DNA of 64,000 nucleotides from Flavobacterium crocinum (GCF_003122385.1 NZ_CP029255.1:2914001-2978000), one strand, 5' to 3'; counted from the first letter of the stretch, positions 1-8,743 are shown. Made by a program: numbers and translations. Notes: a model not told the origin generated them from the sequence alone.

Positions 1-1315
1 CGGCTCCGTTAAAATCATCCAAATCTTCAGCATTGGTTGAAGATCGGAATCTAAAGTTTTTAAATTTAGCTTCTTTAAAAGCTAAATTCAATTTTGAAAT
101 TAATTCAGGATTAACAGGTTCTTTTTTAATGGCTTCCCTGATTTTTTTTAGTTGATTATTAATCCAAATTGTAGAATCTTTTTTCGGAAAAGCTAAAAGT
201 TCAGCTATTAAAGGGGAAATTGATTTTTTCTGAATGTGTTGTGTATAAAAATAAAACGGAATAGCATGTGCATTTTCGGGAACTTTAAACGGAATCTCTT
301 TTGAAATCGCAATTAAGTATGCCATATTTTGTGCTTTAGAGCCAATATAATTGACTCCTTTTTTTGGAATTTGAGATAAATCAACCAATTCAGTTATAGT
401 GTTGTCAATGATTAGTTTTTTCTTTTTTCCAATCGTTTTTGTTGTGATTTTTTTGGTTGTCTCTTTAATGTAAAAAGTATCGACGGCAATTTTTAGTTCT
501 ACTTTTTTAGAAAGTAATCTCTTGATATTGTTGTCTTTTTCAATATCGGTATAAGCCATAATCGGAATCTTTCTGTTTTTTCCTAAAAGAACCAAATGAC
601 TTAAAGGTGTCTGAAGTTCATTAACAATAATACCCCTTACATTCGGAAGAATATCCGGTGTTCCGTTCAAAATAATGATTTCATCGGGATTCGGTTTTGT
701 AGTTTCTAATTCTTTGAGATTGTATTTTTTAAGGATTCCTATATTAGTTCCCCTAACCACTTCCTGATATTTAATTTCTCCGAATATATAATCTGATTTT
801 ACGCACGGAATTTTAAATTTCTGCTGCTGAAACCATTCCATCATCTCAGGATTGTTCAGGTAGAATTTTAATTTTCCTCCAATAAAAGTAGAATTTTTGA
901 CCAGGTTAAAGAAACGTTCAATCATTATAATGGGCATATGATCGGAAGCTGCGAGTTCGAAGATCCATTTATCCGTTCCTTTAATATGGTTTAGATTTCC
1001 GAGAAGAAAATCTCTGTCTTTTTCATTGTTGCTGTAATTTCGATTATTAAAAATTTCTAAATCCGGAGTGTAGCCTAAATAATTAACAGCAAAATCATAG
1101 TGCAGTAAAATTAAACTACTGTTGAAATAATACATTTTTTGTTTTCGAAGGACATAAATCACTTTTACTGATTCAATATTCGAGAATTTATCAGACAGAG
1201 GTTTACCTTTAAATGCTTTGTAAGCCTCATAATCAGGTAAAGAAGACACAAATCGTTGTGCATTTAATGTTGTCAGGATAAACAAGAAAAATAAGCTGTA
1301 AATGTATTTTTTCAT
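1..1315 (-). CDS. Secreted PEP/pyruvate-binding (PPDK N-terminal-like) domain protein, 3' end cut by window
   Basis: The open frame runs from ATG at 1315 leftward off the window, so about 438 codons are visible and the C-terminus is missing. It starts with a signal peptide (MKKYIYSLFFLFI..., cleavage near NAQ at residue 20). The first 300 residues are not recognised. From about residue 322 the motif GSKAQNMAYL and, near residue 423, RSSTNAEDLDDFNGA match the ATP-binding N-terminal domain of pyruvate phosphate dikinase and PEP synthase. Domain identity is seen in the sequence. The role is not: an exported protein with this normally cytoplasmic domain is unusual. It is divergent from mnmA. The substrate is unknown and the start is well supported by the signal peptide. 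Confidence 0.75.
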   Translation of the reverse strand, partial: MKKYIYSLFFLFILTTLNAQRFVSSLPDYEAYKAFKGKPLSDKFSNIESVKVIYVLRKQKMYYFNSSLILLHYDFAVNYLGYTPDLEIFNNRNYSNNEKDRDFLLGNLNHIKGTDKWIFELAASDHMPIIMIERFFNLVKNSTFIGGKLKFYLNNPEMMEWFQQQKFKIPCVKSDYIFGEIKYQEVVRGTNIGILKKYNLKELETTKPNPDEIIILNGTPDILPNVRGIIVNELQTPLSHLVLLGKNRKIPIMAYTDIEKDNNIKRLLSKKVELKIAVDTFYIKETTKKITTKTIGKKKKLIIDNTITELVDLSQIPKKGVNYIGSKAQNMAYLIAISKEIPFKVPENAHAIPFYFYTQHIQKKSISPLIAELLAFPKKDSTIWINNQLKKIREAIKKEPVNPELISKLNLAFKEAKFKNFRFRSSTNAEDLDDFNGA

Positions 1316-1422
1316 GCTTTTAGAATTGATAATTAAATGTAATCAAAAAAGTGATAAGTTTTATCTACTGCGGGATTGCTTAAAGTAATGCAAACCTTTG
1401 TGAATTTTTCTTTTATTTGGCG

Positions 1423-1430
1423 TACCTTTG
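1423..1430 (+). promoter_or_regulatory. Promoter -7 element (TACCTTTG) of mnmA
   Basis: TACCTTTG fits the Bacteroidetes -7 consensus TAnnTTTG. A TTTG at 1397-1400 lies 22 bp upstream and could be the -33 element. The element sits 27 bp before the mnmA start. Confidence 0.6.
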
Positions 1431-1457
1431 CGACCTTAAAAAATCAAACATTTCAAA

Positions 1458-2645
1458 ATGAAACGAGTAGTTGTTGGACTTTCCGGTGGAGTAGATTCTA
1501 GTGTTGCGGCTTATTTATTGCAGCAACAGGGATACGAAGTAATTGGCCTTTTTATGAAAAACTGGCACGATGATTCGGTTACTATTTCTAATGAATGTCC
1601 TTGGCTGGAAGACAGTAACGATGCTTTGCTTGTTGCTGAAAAACTGGGAATACCGTTTCAAACTGTTGATTTGAGTGAAGAATACAAAGAAAAAATCGTG
1701 GACTATATGTTTAACGAATACGAAAAAGGAAGAACTCCAAATCCTGACGTGCTTTGTAACCGCGAAATCAAATTTGATGTGTTTATGAAAATCGCTTTGA
1801 GTCTTGGTGCGGATTATGTTGCAACGGGACATTACTGTCAAAAAAGCGAAATTGAAGTAGACGGAAAAACGGTTTATCAATTGATTGCCGGAAACGACGT
1901 TAATAAAGATCAGTCTTATTTCTTATGTCAGTTGTCGCAAGAACAATTATCAAAAGCCTTGTTTCCGATCGGAGCTTTAACAAAACCTGAAGTACGTGAA
2001 ATCGCTGCTGAAATGGAATTGGTTACAGCCGAAAAGAAAGATTCACAAGGATTGTGTTTTATAGGTAAAGTTCGTCTTCCCGAGTTCTTACAGCAAAAAT
2101 TGCAGCCTAAAGAAGGTAAAATTGTTCAGGTGGACAAAAACGATCCGATTTATGCTGTTGAAAAAACTACAGATCTTTCTTTGGAAGAAGGATTAAAATT
2201 AGAATCTCAAAAATTAGAATATATTCCAACTATGGGAAAAGTAGTTGGTAAACATCAGGGTGCGCATTATTTTACAGTGGGGCAAAGAAAAGGTCTGAAT
2301 GTAGGAGGAACAACAGATCCTTTATTTGTAATTGCAACAGATGTTGAAACTAATACAATCTACACAGGTTTATCAAGTCAGCACCCGGGATTATTCAAAA
2401 AAGCGCTTTTTGTTGGAGAATCTGAAGTACACTGGATCAGAGAAGATTTGATATTAAAAGCAGGTGAAAAAATGGAAGTAATGGCTAGAATTCGTTACCG
2501 TCAGCCTTTGCAAAAAGCAGTTTTACATCAGTTTGAAGACGGAATGTATGTAGAATTTGAAGAACCGCAATCTGCCATTACAGAAGGACAATTTGTTGCC
2601 TGGTATTTAGGAAATGAATTAGTTGGTTCGGGAGTAATTTCTTAG
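1458..2645 (+). CDS. mnmA: tRNA-specific 2-thiouridylase MnmA
   Basis: Thiolates uridine 34 in the anticodon of Lys, Glu and Gln tRNAs in the cytoplasm, using ATP and relayed sulfur. The PP-loop GLSGGVDSS is at residues 7-15. The two catalytic cysteines are visible: C100 (in [10 protein letters not shown]) and C200 (in QGLCFIGKV). The C-terminal TVGQRKGL and RYRQPL motifs are present. At 395 aa it is longer than the roughly 360-370 aa usual in Proteobacteria. The extra length is an acidic, lysine-rich insertion around residues 218-255, between the catalytic domain and the [18 protein letters not shown] motif. The promoter directly upstream supports the ATG at 1458. It may be read through into the peptidase gene 40 bp downstream. 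Confidence 0.97.
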   Translation: MKRVVVGLSGGVDSSVAAYLLQQQGYEVIGLFMKNWHDDSVTISNECPWLEDSNDALLVAEKLGIPFQTVDLSEEYKEKIVDYMFNEYEKGRTPNPDVLCNREIKFDVFMKIALSLGADYVATGHYCQKSEIEVDGKTVYQLIAGNDVNKDQSYFLCQLSQEQLSKALFPIGALTKPEVREIAAEMELVTAEKKDSQGLCFIGKVRLPEFLQQKLQPKEGKIVQVDKNDPIYAVEKTTDLSLEEGLKLESQKLEYIPTMGKVVGKHQGAHYFTVGQRKGLNVGGTTDPLFVIATDVETNTIYTGLSSQHPGLFKKALFVGESEVHWIREDLILKAGEKMEVMARIRYRQPLQKAVLHQFEDGMYVEFEEPQSAITEGQFVAWYLGNELVGSGVIS

Positions 2646-2685
2646 CTTTATACTTTATTTGGAAGAGATTCCATAAAAGTATACT

Positions 2686-4302
2686 ATGAGATATAACTTT
2701 ACTTTACTTTTCATACTTCTTTCATTTACGGTATTTGGACAAGAAGAAGCTTGGGTTTATTTTAATGCTAAACCTAATGCGCAATTGTTCTTTAATAATC
2801 CACTTACGGAACTTTCTCAGAAAGCTTTAGATCGAAGAACTAATCAAAATATAGCTTTGGATGTTACCGATGCACCTTTGGAAATTTCATACGTTGACCA
2901 AATTAAAGCAAGCACGGGAATAACCGTTATGGCACAATCTAAATGGCTGAATGCGCTTCATATTAGAGGTTCGCAGGCGAATATTAATGCTTTAAAAACT
3001 TTATCTTTTGTACAAAAAGTAGAATTTGCAGACAGAACTTTAAACACTGCAAACACTACAGGAAAAAAAGTTTCTGAAACTGCAATTAGTCAGACGAAAA
3101 AACAATCGCAAACTACTATTGATTATGCTTATGGTAATTCTGCCAATCAAATCCAAATGTTGAATGGGCAGGTTTTGCATCAGCAGAATTATACCGGAGA
3201 AGGAAAAATTATTGCTGTTTTAGATGCGGGATTTCCAGGTGTGAATACGGCTCAGCCCTTTGAAAATCTTAGAAATAACAATAAAATTCTGGGAGGTTAC
3301 GATTATACTACCCGAAATGCTAATTTTTATACCGGAGGCGATCATGGAACGAAGGTGCTTTCTACAATGGGAGGATACAAAGATAATGCCTTGATAGGAA
3401 CGGCTCCCAATGCTTCTTATTATCTTTTTATTACAGAAATTGATACTCAGGAGAATCCTCTTGAAGAATCGCTTTGGGTAGAAGCAGCGGAGAAAGCAGA
3501 TGCTTTGGGTGTTGATATTATCACGACTTCGCTGGGGTATTTTCTTTATCGTGATGAAGTTAGGTACAATCATACTTACAGCGATATGAACGGAATTACT
3601 ACTTTTGTTTCGCGTGGTGCTGAAGTAGCTTTTAGTAAAGGAATTTTGGTTTTAGCTTCAGCAGGAAATGAAGGTACCGAAGTCGAGAAACATATTGGTT
3701 CTCCTGCTGATGCTGTTTCTGTTTTAGCAATTGGTTCTGTTACTGCATCTAAGGTCAAAGCGGCATCTAGCTCAATTGGTCCAAGTTACGATCACAGAAT
3801 AAAGCCGGAAGTTATGGCGCAGGGAGCTTCGGCAGTGGTTTCAGATCCGAATGGAACTATTGGTGTTGCGAGCGGAACTTCTTTTTCGTGTCCAATTATG
3901 GCTGGAATGGCAGCATGTTTATGGCAGGCATTTCCAACAAAAACAAACAAAGAAATCAGACAAATGATTTTAGCTTCTGCTGATCGATATTCTAATCCGG
4001 ATAATAATTACGGTTACGGAATCCCAAATTTTGGAGCGACCTTAAGTGTAGACGATTTTATCGCAGAAACTGCTTTTTCGGTTTATCCAAATCCGGTAAA
4101 AAATACAGTTACTTTTTCTTTTTTAAATGAAAGTAATACGGCTTCTGTAATAATTTATTCGGTATTAGGTCAGAAATTAATGGAAGAAAAAATAAATAAT
4201 TCGAATCCCGTTCTTTCTTTACAGACTTTACAAAGCGGTCTTTACTTTTATAGTTTTGATGCCGAAAAACTGCATAAAACAGGAAAGATAATCAAGCAAT
4301 AA
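2686..4302 (+). CDS. S8 family serine peptidase with type IX secretion sorting domain
   Basis: Secreted subtilisin-like protease, 538 aa. A signal peptide occupies about residues 1-18 (cleavage near VFGQ). An inhibitor-like propeptide covers roughly 20-125. The catalytic triad motifs are in order: Asp in VLDAGFPG (about 180), His in GGDHGTKV (about 220) and Ser in GTSFSCPIMAG (about 398). The last 75 residues begin FSVYPNPVKN and end KTGKIIKQ, typical of the type A Por C-terminal sorting domain that directs proteins through the type IX system in Bacteroidetes. The enzyme is therefore expected on the cell surface or outside the cell. The gene is 40 bp downstream of mnmA and 8 bp upstream of the nitronate monooxygenase-like gene. 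Its target substrate is unknown. Confidence 0.93.
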   Translation: MRYNFTLLFILLSFTVFGQEEAWVYFNAKPNAQLFFNNPLTELSQKALDRRTNQNIALDVTDAPLEISYVDQIKASTGITVMAQSKWLNALHIRGSQANINALKTLSFVQKVEFADRTLNTANTTGKKVSETAISQTKKQSQTTIDYAYGNSANQIQMLNGQVLHQQNYTGEGKIIAVLDAGFPGVNTAQPFENLRNNNKILGGYDYTTRNANFYTGGDHGTKVLSTMGGYKDNALIGTAPNASYYLFITEIDTQENPLEESLWVEAAEKADALGVDIITTSLGYFLYRDEVRYNHTYSDMNGITTFVSRGAEVAFSKGILVLASAGNEGTEVEKHIGSPADAVSVLAIGSVTASKVKAASSSIGPSYDHRIKPEVMAQGASAVVSDPNGTIGVASGTSFSCPIMAGMAACLWQAFPTKTNKEIRQMILASADRYSNPDNNYGYGIPNFGATLSVDDFIAETAFSVYPNPVKNTVTFSFLNESNTASVIIYSVLGQKLMEEKINNSNPVLSLQTLQSGLYFYSFDAEKLHKTGKIIKQ

Positions 4303-4310
4303 TTTTCTTA

Positions 4311-5255
4311 ATGAATAAAATCACGCAACTTTTTAATATAAAATATCCAATCATTCAAGGCGGAATGATTTGGAACAGCGGTTATAAATTAGCTTCAGCG
4401 GTAAGTAATGCTGGGGGTTTAGGGCTTATTGGTGCAGGTTCGATGTATCCGGAAGTTTTGAGAGAGCACATTCAAAAATGTAAAAAAGCGACCGACAAAC
4501 CTTTCGGAGTCAATATTCCAATGTTGTATCCTAATATTCAGGAAATCATGGATATCGTGGTTGAAGAAGGCGTAAAAATTGTTTTTACTTCAGCAGGAAA
4601 TCCTAAAACCTGGACTTCATTTTTAAAAGAAAAAGGAATAACAGTTGTACATGTGGTAAGTAGTAGTGTTTTTGCTTTAAAAGCACAAGAAGCGGGTGTA
4701 GATGCCGTTGTAGCGGAAGGTTTTGAAGCCGGAGGTCATAACGGACGTGAAGAAACCACCACGATAACTTTAATTCCAATGGTGAAAGAAAAGATTAAAA
4801 TTCCATTAATAGCCGCAGGAGGAATTGCAACTGGAAGAGGAATGCTGGCTGCAATGGTTTTGGGAGCCGATGGCGTTCAGGTCGGAAGTCGATTTGCAGC
4901 TTCTTTAGAATCTTCGGCACACAATAATTTTAAAGAAACAATAGTTAATACTCAGGAAGGAGGCACTCAATTGACATTGAAAGAATTAGCTCCTGTTCGA
5001 TTGGTGAAAAATAAGTTTTATAATGATGTTCAGGCTTTATATGAAAAATGTCCGTCTAAAGAAGATTTGATTCAGCTTTTGGGAAGAGCGAGAGCCAAAA
5101 AAGGAATGTTCGAGGGAGATTTGGAAGAAGGAGAATTGGAAATTGGACAAATTGCCGGGCTTATTCATGAAATTTTACCAGTAGAAGAAATTGTTCAACA
5201 AATGATGTCAGATTTTAAAGCAGCTTGCGAAGAAAAGGCTACATTTGAGTTTTAA
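4311..5255 (+). CDS. Nitronate monooxygenase / 2-nitropropane dioxygenase family flavoprotein
   Basis: FMN-dependent TIM-barrel protein of 314 aa. N-terminal YPIIQGGM, the central EGFEAGGHNG and the phosphate-binding stretch AAGGIATGRGMLAAMVLGA followed by DGVQVGSRF are the hallmarks of the NPD family. Members oxidise nitronates or act as enoyl-ACP reductases of the FabK type, and sequence alone does not separate these. The His of GGHNG is in the position of the proposed catalytic base. It starts 8 bp after the peptidase stop codon, so co-transcription is likely. The next gene follows after 18 bp. Confidence 0.85.
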   Translation: MNKITQLFNIKYPIIQGGMIWNSGYKLASAVSNAGGLGLIGAGSMYPEVLREHIQKCKKATDKPFGVNIPMLYPNIQEIMDIVVEEGVKIVFTSAGNPKTWTSFLKEKGITVVHVVSSSVFALKAQEAGVDAVVAEGFEAGGHNGREETTTITLIPMVKEKIKIPLIAAGGIATGRGMLAAMVLGADGVQVGSRFAASLESSAHNNFKETIVNTQEGGTQLTLKELAPVRLVKNKFYNDVQALYEKCPSKEDLIQLLGRARAKKGMFEGDLEEGELEIGQIAGLIHEILPVEEIVQQMMSDFKAACEEKATFEF

Positions 5256-5273
5256 TTACTGCAAGAAATATTT

Positions 5274-5684
5274 ATGAATTCTATACGCACTTTTATTTTA
5301 TTACTTTTTATAGGTTTTGGTCTTCAAAAGGTTCAAAGTCAGTCTTACCATTTTAAAACTTCCGGTTTTAGTGTCTTGCAGAAAAATGAAAGAGGGAAAT
5401 GGGGCGAATGGTCTAACCTTGAATTAGTAAATCTTTCAGTTGTTTTAGATACAGACAAACATAGAATTGTAGTGTATTCGCAGGAAATTCAGCTTTTTAA
5501 TATTTTGGATTATATCGAACGTGAAGAAAATGATACCGATATTGTGTATTCCTTTATGTGTAAGGATAATGATGGAAGAGAATGTAAGCTCTCCATTATT
5601 ACACGCAAAAAACAAGACTTTCGGAAACAGCTTTACATAAACTATGACAACCATATCATAGTTTATAATATTATTACGGTTTAG
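5274..5684 (+). CDS. Small exported protein, unknown function
   Basis: 136 aa with an N-terminal signal peptide (MNSIRTFILLLFIGFGL..., cleavage near VQSQS, about residue 23). The mature part is a mix of beta-strand-like hydrophobic and charged residues with two cysteines in a CKDNDGREC stretch, and no domain I recognise. It lies 18 bp after the nitronate monooxygenase-like gene and is probably the last gene of that transcript, since a terminator follows at 5764. Codon use is like its neighbours. Confidence 0.7.
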   Translation: MNSIRTFILLLFIGFGLQKVQSQSYHFKTSGFSVLQKNERGKWGEWSNLELVNLSVVLDTDKHRIVVYSQEIQLFNILDYIEREENDTDIVYSFMCKDNDGRECKLSIITRKKQDFRKQLYINYDNHIIVYNIITV

Positions 5685-5686
5685 AA

Positions 5687-5858
5687 TTAAGTCTCTAAGA
5701 GACTAAGCTTCTGAGATCTTAAGTTTTTTTAGCTAATGGATGTGTTTTAGGCTTAAAAATAATAAACCCGACTGGTTTTAAAAACAGTCGGGTTTACTGT
5801 ATTAGTATAGGTGAAACTTAGAATCTTAGCATCTCAGAATCTTAGTTATCTTAGAATC
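5687..5858. repeat. Two opposed 8-bp-unit arrays (TTAGAATC type) around a terminator
   Basis: On the plus strand, 5816-5858 reads as five degenerate 8-9-bp units: TTAGAATC, TTAGCATC, TCAGAATC, TTAGTTATC, TTAGAATC. The minus strand of 5687-5723 reads the same way (TTAAGATC, TCAGAAGC, TTAGTCTC, TTAGAGAC). The two arms point at each other with the terminator hairpin at 5764-5795 between them. The right arm runs into the stop codon of the DUF4268 gene. Confidence 0.75.
5764..5795. terminator. Bidirectional rho-independent terminator
   Basis: AAACCCGACTG at 5764-5774 pairs with CAGTCGGGTTT at 5785-5795 around a 10-nt loop. A-rich and T-rich flanks allow use from both sides between two converging genes. 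Confidence 0.85.
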
Positions 5859-6298
5859 TATAAAGAGTCTATATCCTTAATAAACTCATCATATTCTAAG
5901 TAAAACATTTCAAGAGCATGCATGTTTTCGTTAAAAAAATCAAAAATAATATCCCAGGTGTTTTTGTTACTGAAACCAACACCTGTTTTTTCGACCCAAA
6001 TTCTACTGATGGTTTTGCCACTTTCTAAAGTGTAATTTTTTTCGAAAACCAGATCTTTAATGAATTCTTCTTCCAGAATACTTTTTAGAGCTTCCAGTTT
6101 TTCAAAATAAGCAGTTCTTTTTTCGTCGCTTCGGTGTTCAATATCGATTAAAACCTGTGCTTTTTTATTGTCCACATAAAATTTAAAAGAAAAGTCTTTT
6201 ATTTTCGTATCATAAAGAACCCATTTTCTTGGATATTTTTCTGCAAAAGCTACCCAAAATTCTCGTTTAATTCTTTGTGATTCTTCTCTGCTGTACAT
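5858..6298 (-). CDS. DUF4268 domain-containing protein
   Basis: 146 aa, cytoplasmic, no signal peptide. The sequence FWVAFAEKYPRKWVLYDTKIKDFSF followed by DNKKAQVLIDIEH and the C-terminal MFYLEYDEF pattern match DUF4268. Related domains occur fused to or near nuclease and restriction proteins, but this stand-alone short form has no assigned role. The ATG at 6298 is preceded by AT-rich DNA shared with the divergently transcribed Nudix gene. No nuclease signature can be seen in this protein. Confidence 0.8.
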   Translation of the reverse strand: MYSREESQRIKREFWVAFAEKYPRKWVLYDTKIKDFSFKFYVDNKKAQVLIDIEHRSDEKRTAYFEKLEALKSILEEEFIKDLVFEKNYTLESGKTISRIWVEKTGVGFSNKNTWDIIFDFFNENMHALEMFYLEYDEFIKDIDSL

Positions 6299-6390
6299 TT
6301 TTTAAGGCTTTAATTTTAGAAAACTTGCGGTACTGCGTTTTCTGGAGTATATTTATGTTTTATTTGAAAGTACAAAAATAAGGTTTGATT

Positions 6391-7041
6391 ATGAATTTTC
6401 AAGATTTTTTGAAATATGTTCCCAATATAATTCCAGTAAAACTGCCAGCAGTAGAATCACACTTGAAAATGGCACCGAAAGAACGTATTGAAGGTTTAAA
6501 AAATCTTGATATAAATGCATTGAATCCCAGAATGGCAGGAGTAATGATGTTGTTTTATCCCAAACAGGAAAAAACACATCTGATTTTGATTGTTCGAAAT
6601 ACATACGAAGGAGTTCATTCAGCACAAATTGCTTTTCCGGGAGGGAAGTTTGAAAAAGACGATTTCAATTTTGAAAATACCGCTCTGAGAGAGACTCATG
6701 AAGAAGTTGGAATTGAAAGGGAAAAAATAGAAGTCATTAAAAGTTTTTCAGCCATGTATATTCCGCCAAGTAATTTTCTGGTGCATCCTTTTTTAGGAAT
6801 TGCGAAAGAAGAACTTTCATTTTATCCTGATATAAGAGAAGTTGCGGGGATTATTGAACTGCCTTTATCTGTTTTTTTGAATGATGAAATTATTATCGAA
6901 GCCAGATTATCAACTTCTTATGGTGCTAATATTTTAGTTCCGGCATTTAATATTCAAAATCATGTGGTCTGGGGAGCAACGGCAATGATTTTGAGCGAAT
7001 TGAGAGATGTCCTGAAAATGACATTTGAAAAAGGCATATGA
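6391..7041 (+). CDS. Nudix hydrolase, CoA pyrophosphatase-like
   Basis: 216 aa. The segment IVRNTYEGVHSAQIAFPGGK matches the NuCoA motif preceding the Nudix box in CoA pyrophosphatases, and GGKFEKDDFNFENTALRETH with following EEVGIE is a Nudix box with the one-helix insertion of that subfamily. The expected reaction is hydrolysis of CoA or its derivatives to 3',5'-ADP and 4'-phosphopantetheine, with Mg2+ or Mn2+. The substrate is inferred from family membership. I chose ATG at 6391; an in-frame TTG two codons upstream has no advantage. A PlsC-like lipid gene follows with its own promoter. Confidence 0.88.
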   Translation: MNFQDFLKYVPNIIPVKLPAVESHLKMAPKERIEGLKNLDINALNPRMAGVMMLFYPKQEKTHLILIVRNTYEGVHSAQIAFPGGKFEKDDFNFENTALRETHEEVGIEREKIEVIKSFSAMYIPPSNFLVHPFLGIAKEELSFYPDIREVAGIIELPLSVFLNDEIIIEARLSTSYGANILVPAFNIQNHVVWGATAMILSELRDVLKMTFEKGI

Positions 7042-7107
7042 AAATGTTTATTTAACAATTTGATATTCATTTGGATAACTTTATTTCCTTGAAAATGTTT
7101 AAAACTA

Positions 7108-7136
7108 TTGCTAAAAGAATAATTTTTGTATGTTTG
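7108..7136 (+). promoter_or_regulatory. Promoter of the PlsC-like gene
   Basis: TTG at 7108-7110, 18 bp, then TATGTTTG at 7129-7136. It lies inside the longest possible upstream extension of the following frame, which decides the start codon in favour of ATG 7168. Confidence 0.7.
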
Positions 7137-7167
7137 CGACCTAACAAAAAATAAGATACAATTAGTT

Positions 7168-7977
7168 ATGGGATTGTTTAAACGAAATCCTTTTGGGCAT
7201 ATATTATTCATCAAGAAATGGTTAATCCGAATCTTGGGCGCTATGACGCATAGAAGATATAGAGGTTTTAATGAATTACAGATTGAAGGATCTGAAATCA
7301 TTAAATCGCTTCCAGATACTAATGTATTATTCATTTCAAATCACCAGACCTATTTTGCAGACGTTGTGGCGATGTTTCATGTCTTTAACGCAAGTTTAAG
7401 CGGACGTCAGGATACCATTAAAAACATTGGCTATTTATGGCAGCCTAAAATGAATATTTATTATGTTGCTGCAAAAGAAACGATGCAGGCTGGTTTATTG
7501 CCTAGAATTCTGGCATACGTTGGAGCCATTACCGTTGAACGAACATGGCGTGCAAAAGGAGTGGATGTTACAGAAAAAAGAGAAGTAAATCCAAACGATA
7601 CTGAAAATATTAAAATCGCTCTTGCAGACGGTTGGGTTATCACTTTTCCGCAGGGAACTACAAAGTCATTTAAACCAGTTCGTAAAGGTACAGCTCATAT
7701 CATCAAACAGCATAAACCAATCGTTATACCAATTGTAATTGATGGTTTTCGCAGATCTTTTGATAAAAAAGGATTGCGTTTAAAAAAGAAAAACATACTT
7801 CAATCCTTTATTATAAAAGAACCTCTTCAAATTGATTATGAAAATGATACAATTGATGAAATTGTAGAAAAAGTTGAATACGCAATCGAACAACATCCGT
7901 CATTTTTAAAAGTAATTCCGGCTGAAGAAATAAAAGCTCAGGAAGAACTGAACAAAATGAGACAATGGGATTACTAG
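7168..7977 (+). CDS. 1-acyl-glycerol-3-phosphate acyltransferase family protein (PlsC-like, variant motifs)
   Basis: 269 aa. Members transfer an acyl chain to lysophosphatidate or a related lipid at the inner membrane. The acyl-binding block SNHQTYFADV has His59 and Asp65 separated by five residues, rather than the four of the classical HX4D motif. The second block reads FPQGTT (160-165), where FPEGT is usual. The third block VIPIVIDGF is present. The family is clear; the two motif departures suggest a lipid substrate or subfamily distinct from textbook PlsC. ATG 7168 is chosen because a strong promoter at 7108-7136 lies within the 14-codon longer frame. Confidence 0.85.
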   Translation: MGLFKRNPFGHILFIKKWLIRILGAMTHRRYRGFNELQIEGSEIIKSLPDTNVLFISNHQTYFADVVAMFHVFNASLSGRQDTIKNIGYLWQPKMNIYYVAAKETMQAGLLPRILAYVGAITVERTWRAKGVDVTEKREVNPNDTENIKIALADGWVITFPQGTTKSFKPVRKGTAHIIKQHKPIVIPIVIDGFRRSFDKKGLRLKKKNILQSFIIKEPLQIDYENDTIDEIVEKVEYAIEQHPSFLKVIPAEEIKAQEELNKMRQWDY

Positions 7978-7980
7978 AAA

Positions 7981-8010
7981 TTTTAGATTTCTGATTTTAG
8001 ATATTAGATT
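7981..8010. repeat. 7-bp-unit array (TTTTAGA type)
   Basis: Directly after the PlsC-like stop codon the sequence reads TTTTAGA, TTTCTGA, TTTTAGA, TATTAGA, then a T-run: four units with exact 7-bp period. It faces the TTAGAATC array at 8078. Confidence 0.6.
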
Positions 8011-8077
8011 TTTTTCAAAATTGTCAGGCTGAGCTAAGCCTCGTTTGCAAGGGGTGTGTATCCGGCTAAAAAAAAAA

Positions 8078-8118
8078 CTTAGAATCTAAGCAACTTAGAA
8101 CCTTAGTATCTTAGAAAT
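8078..8118. repeat. 8-bp-unit array (TTAGAATC type)
   Basis: Units TTAGAATC, TAAGCAAC, TTAGAACC, TTAGTATC and TTAGAAATC follow each other with an 8-bp period, and the last unit contains the TAA stop codon (minus strand) of the gene at 8111. The 8021-8070 stretch before it (TTGTCAGGCTGAGC...) resembles the start of another Flavobacterium palindrome but has no partner arm here. Confidence 0.65.
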
Positions 8119-8743
8119 CTATCTTCTTCAACTCTTTATAATTTGCGTACAATCTTCTCAAAAGTGTTCCGTAAAGTACTCTGTAAAAGCACCAGAACAA
8201 TCCAAAGAAGCCTAAAATTACAAGGAATAAAATACCAATTGTAACAAACATAGCTTTTCCGTTCATGGCTAATTTGTCTCTGAGAAATTCCATATCCGGA
8301 TTGTAAACAAAGGCGACAAAGAAACTTAAAATAGCCGTAATAACAATCATTCCTAAATTATACCAAACATAATACTGAACTGTTTTTCGGGTCTTTAAAA
8401 TAGCACTCATTAAAGATTTTGTAGCAATTGTGGTCGAAATAGTTCTGTAGTTTTTATAGAAGATATAAACGAAAATTAAAACTACAATATAATTAAAGTA
8501 GGTAAGAAACTCTAAAGCCGTAACAATTTCAGGATGATTTATTTTGCGTAAAACATCATCTGTGTTTATAAATATATTAGAAAAAGTCCAAAACGAAATT
8601 TCCAAAATACTGATAATCAAAATCCATTTTACAATAGAAGATGACTTTCTGTGAATCATCTTGTAGATTTCATTTTCAGAAATTTGTTGAAAAGAACCTG
8701 AGTTCTTTTGCCAGTCTTTTTTTAGTAAATCCAGTTCTTTCAT
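8111..8743 (-). CDS. Four-helix membrane protein, probable partner of the adjacent ECF sigma factor
   Basis: 210 aa. A charged cytoplasmic N-terminus (MKELDLLKKDWQKNSG..., residues 1-38) precedes four predicted transmembrane helices at about 39-60, 80-100, 128-152 and 165-190. It starts 8 bp after the sigma-factor stop codon, so the two are translated from one message. Proteins in this position often bind and restrain the sigma factor at the membrane, but no recognised anti-sigma domain (zinc-binding HxxxCxxC or FecR) is visible. The anti-sigma role is inferred from context only. Confidence 0.65.
   Translation of the reverse strand: MKELDLLKKDWQKNSGSFQQISENEIYKMIHRKSSSIVKWILIISILEISFWTFSNIFINTDDVLRKINHPEIVTALEFLTYFNYIVVLIFVYIFYKNYRTISTTIATKSLMSAILKTRKTVQYYVWYNLGMIVITAILSFFVAFVYNPDMEFLRDKLAMNGKAMFVTIGILFLVILGFFGLFWCFYRVLYGTLLRRLYANYKELKKIDF

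Noticed and set aside
8021..8070. Half of a REP-like palindrome (TTGTCAGGCTGAGC)
   Set aside because: No complementary arm within 200 bp, so it cannot be called an element; noted only with the adjoining array.
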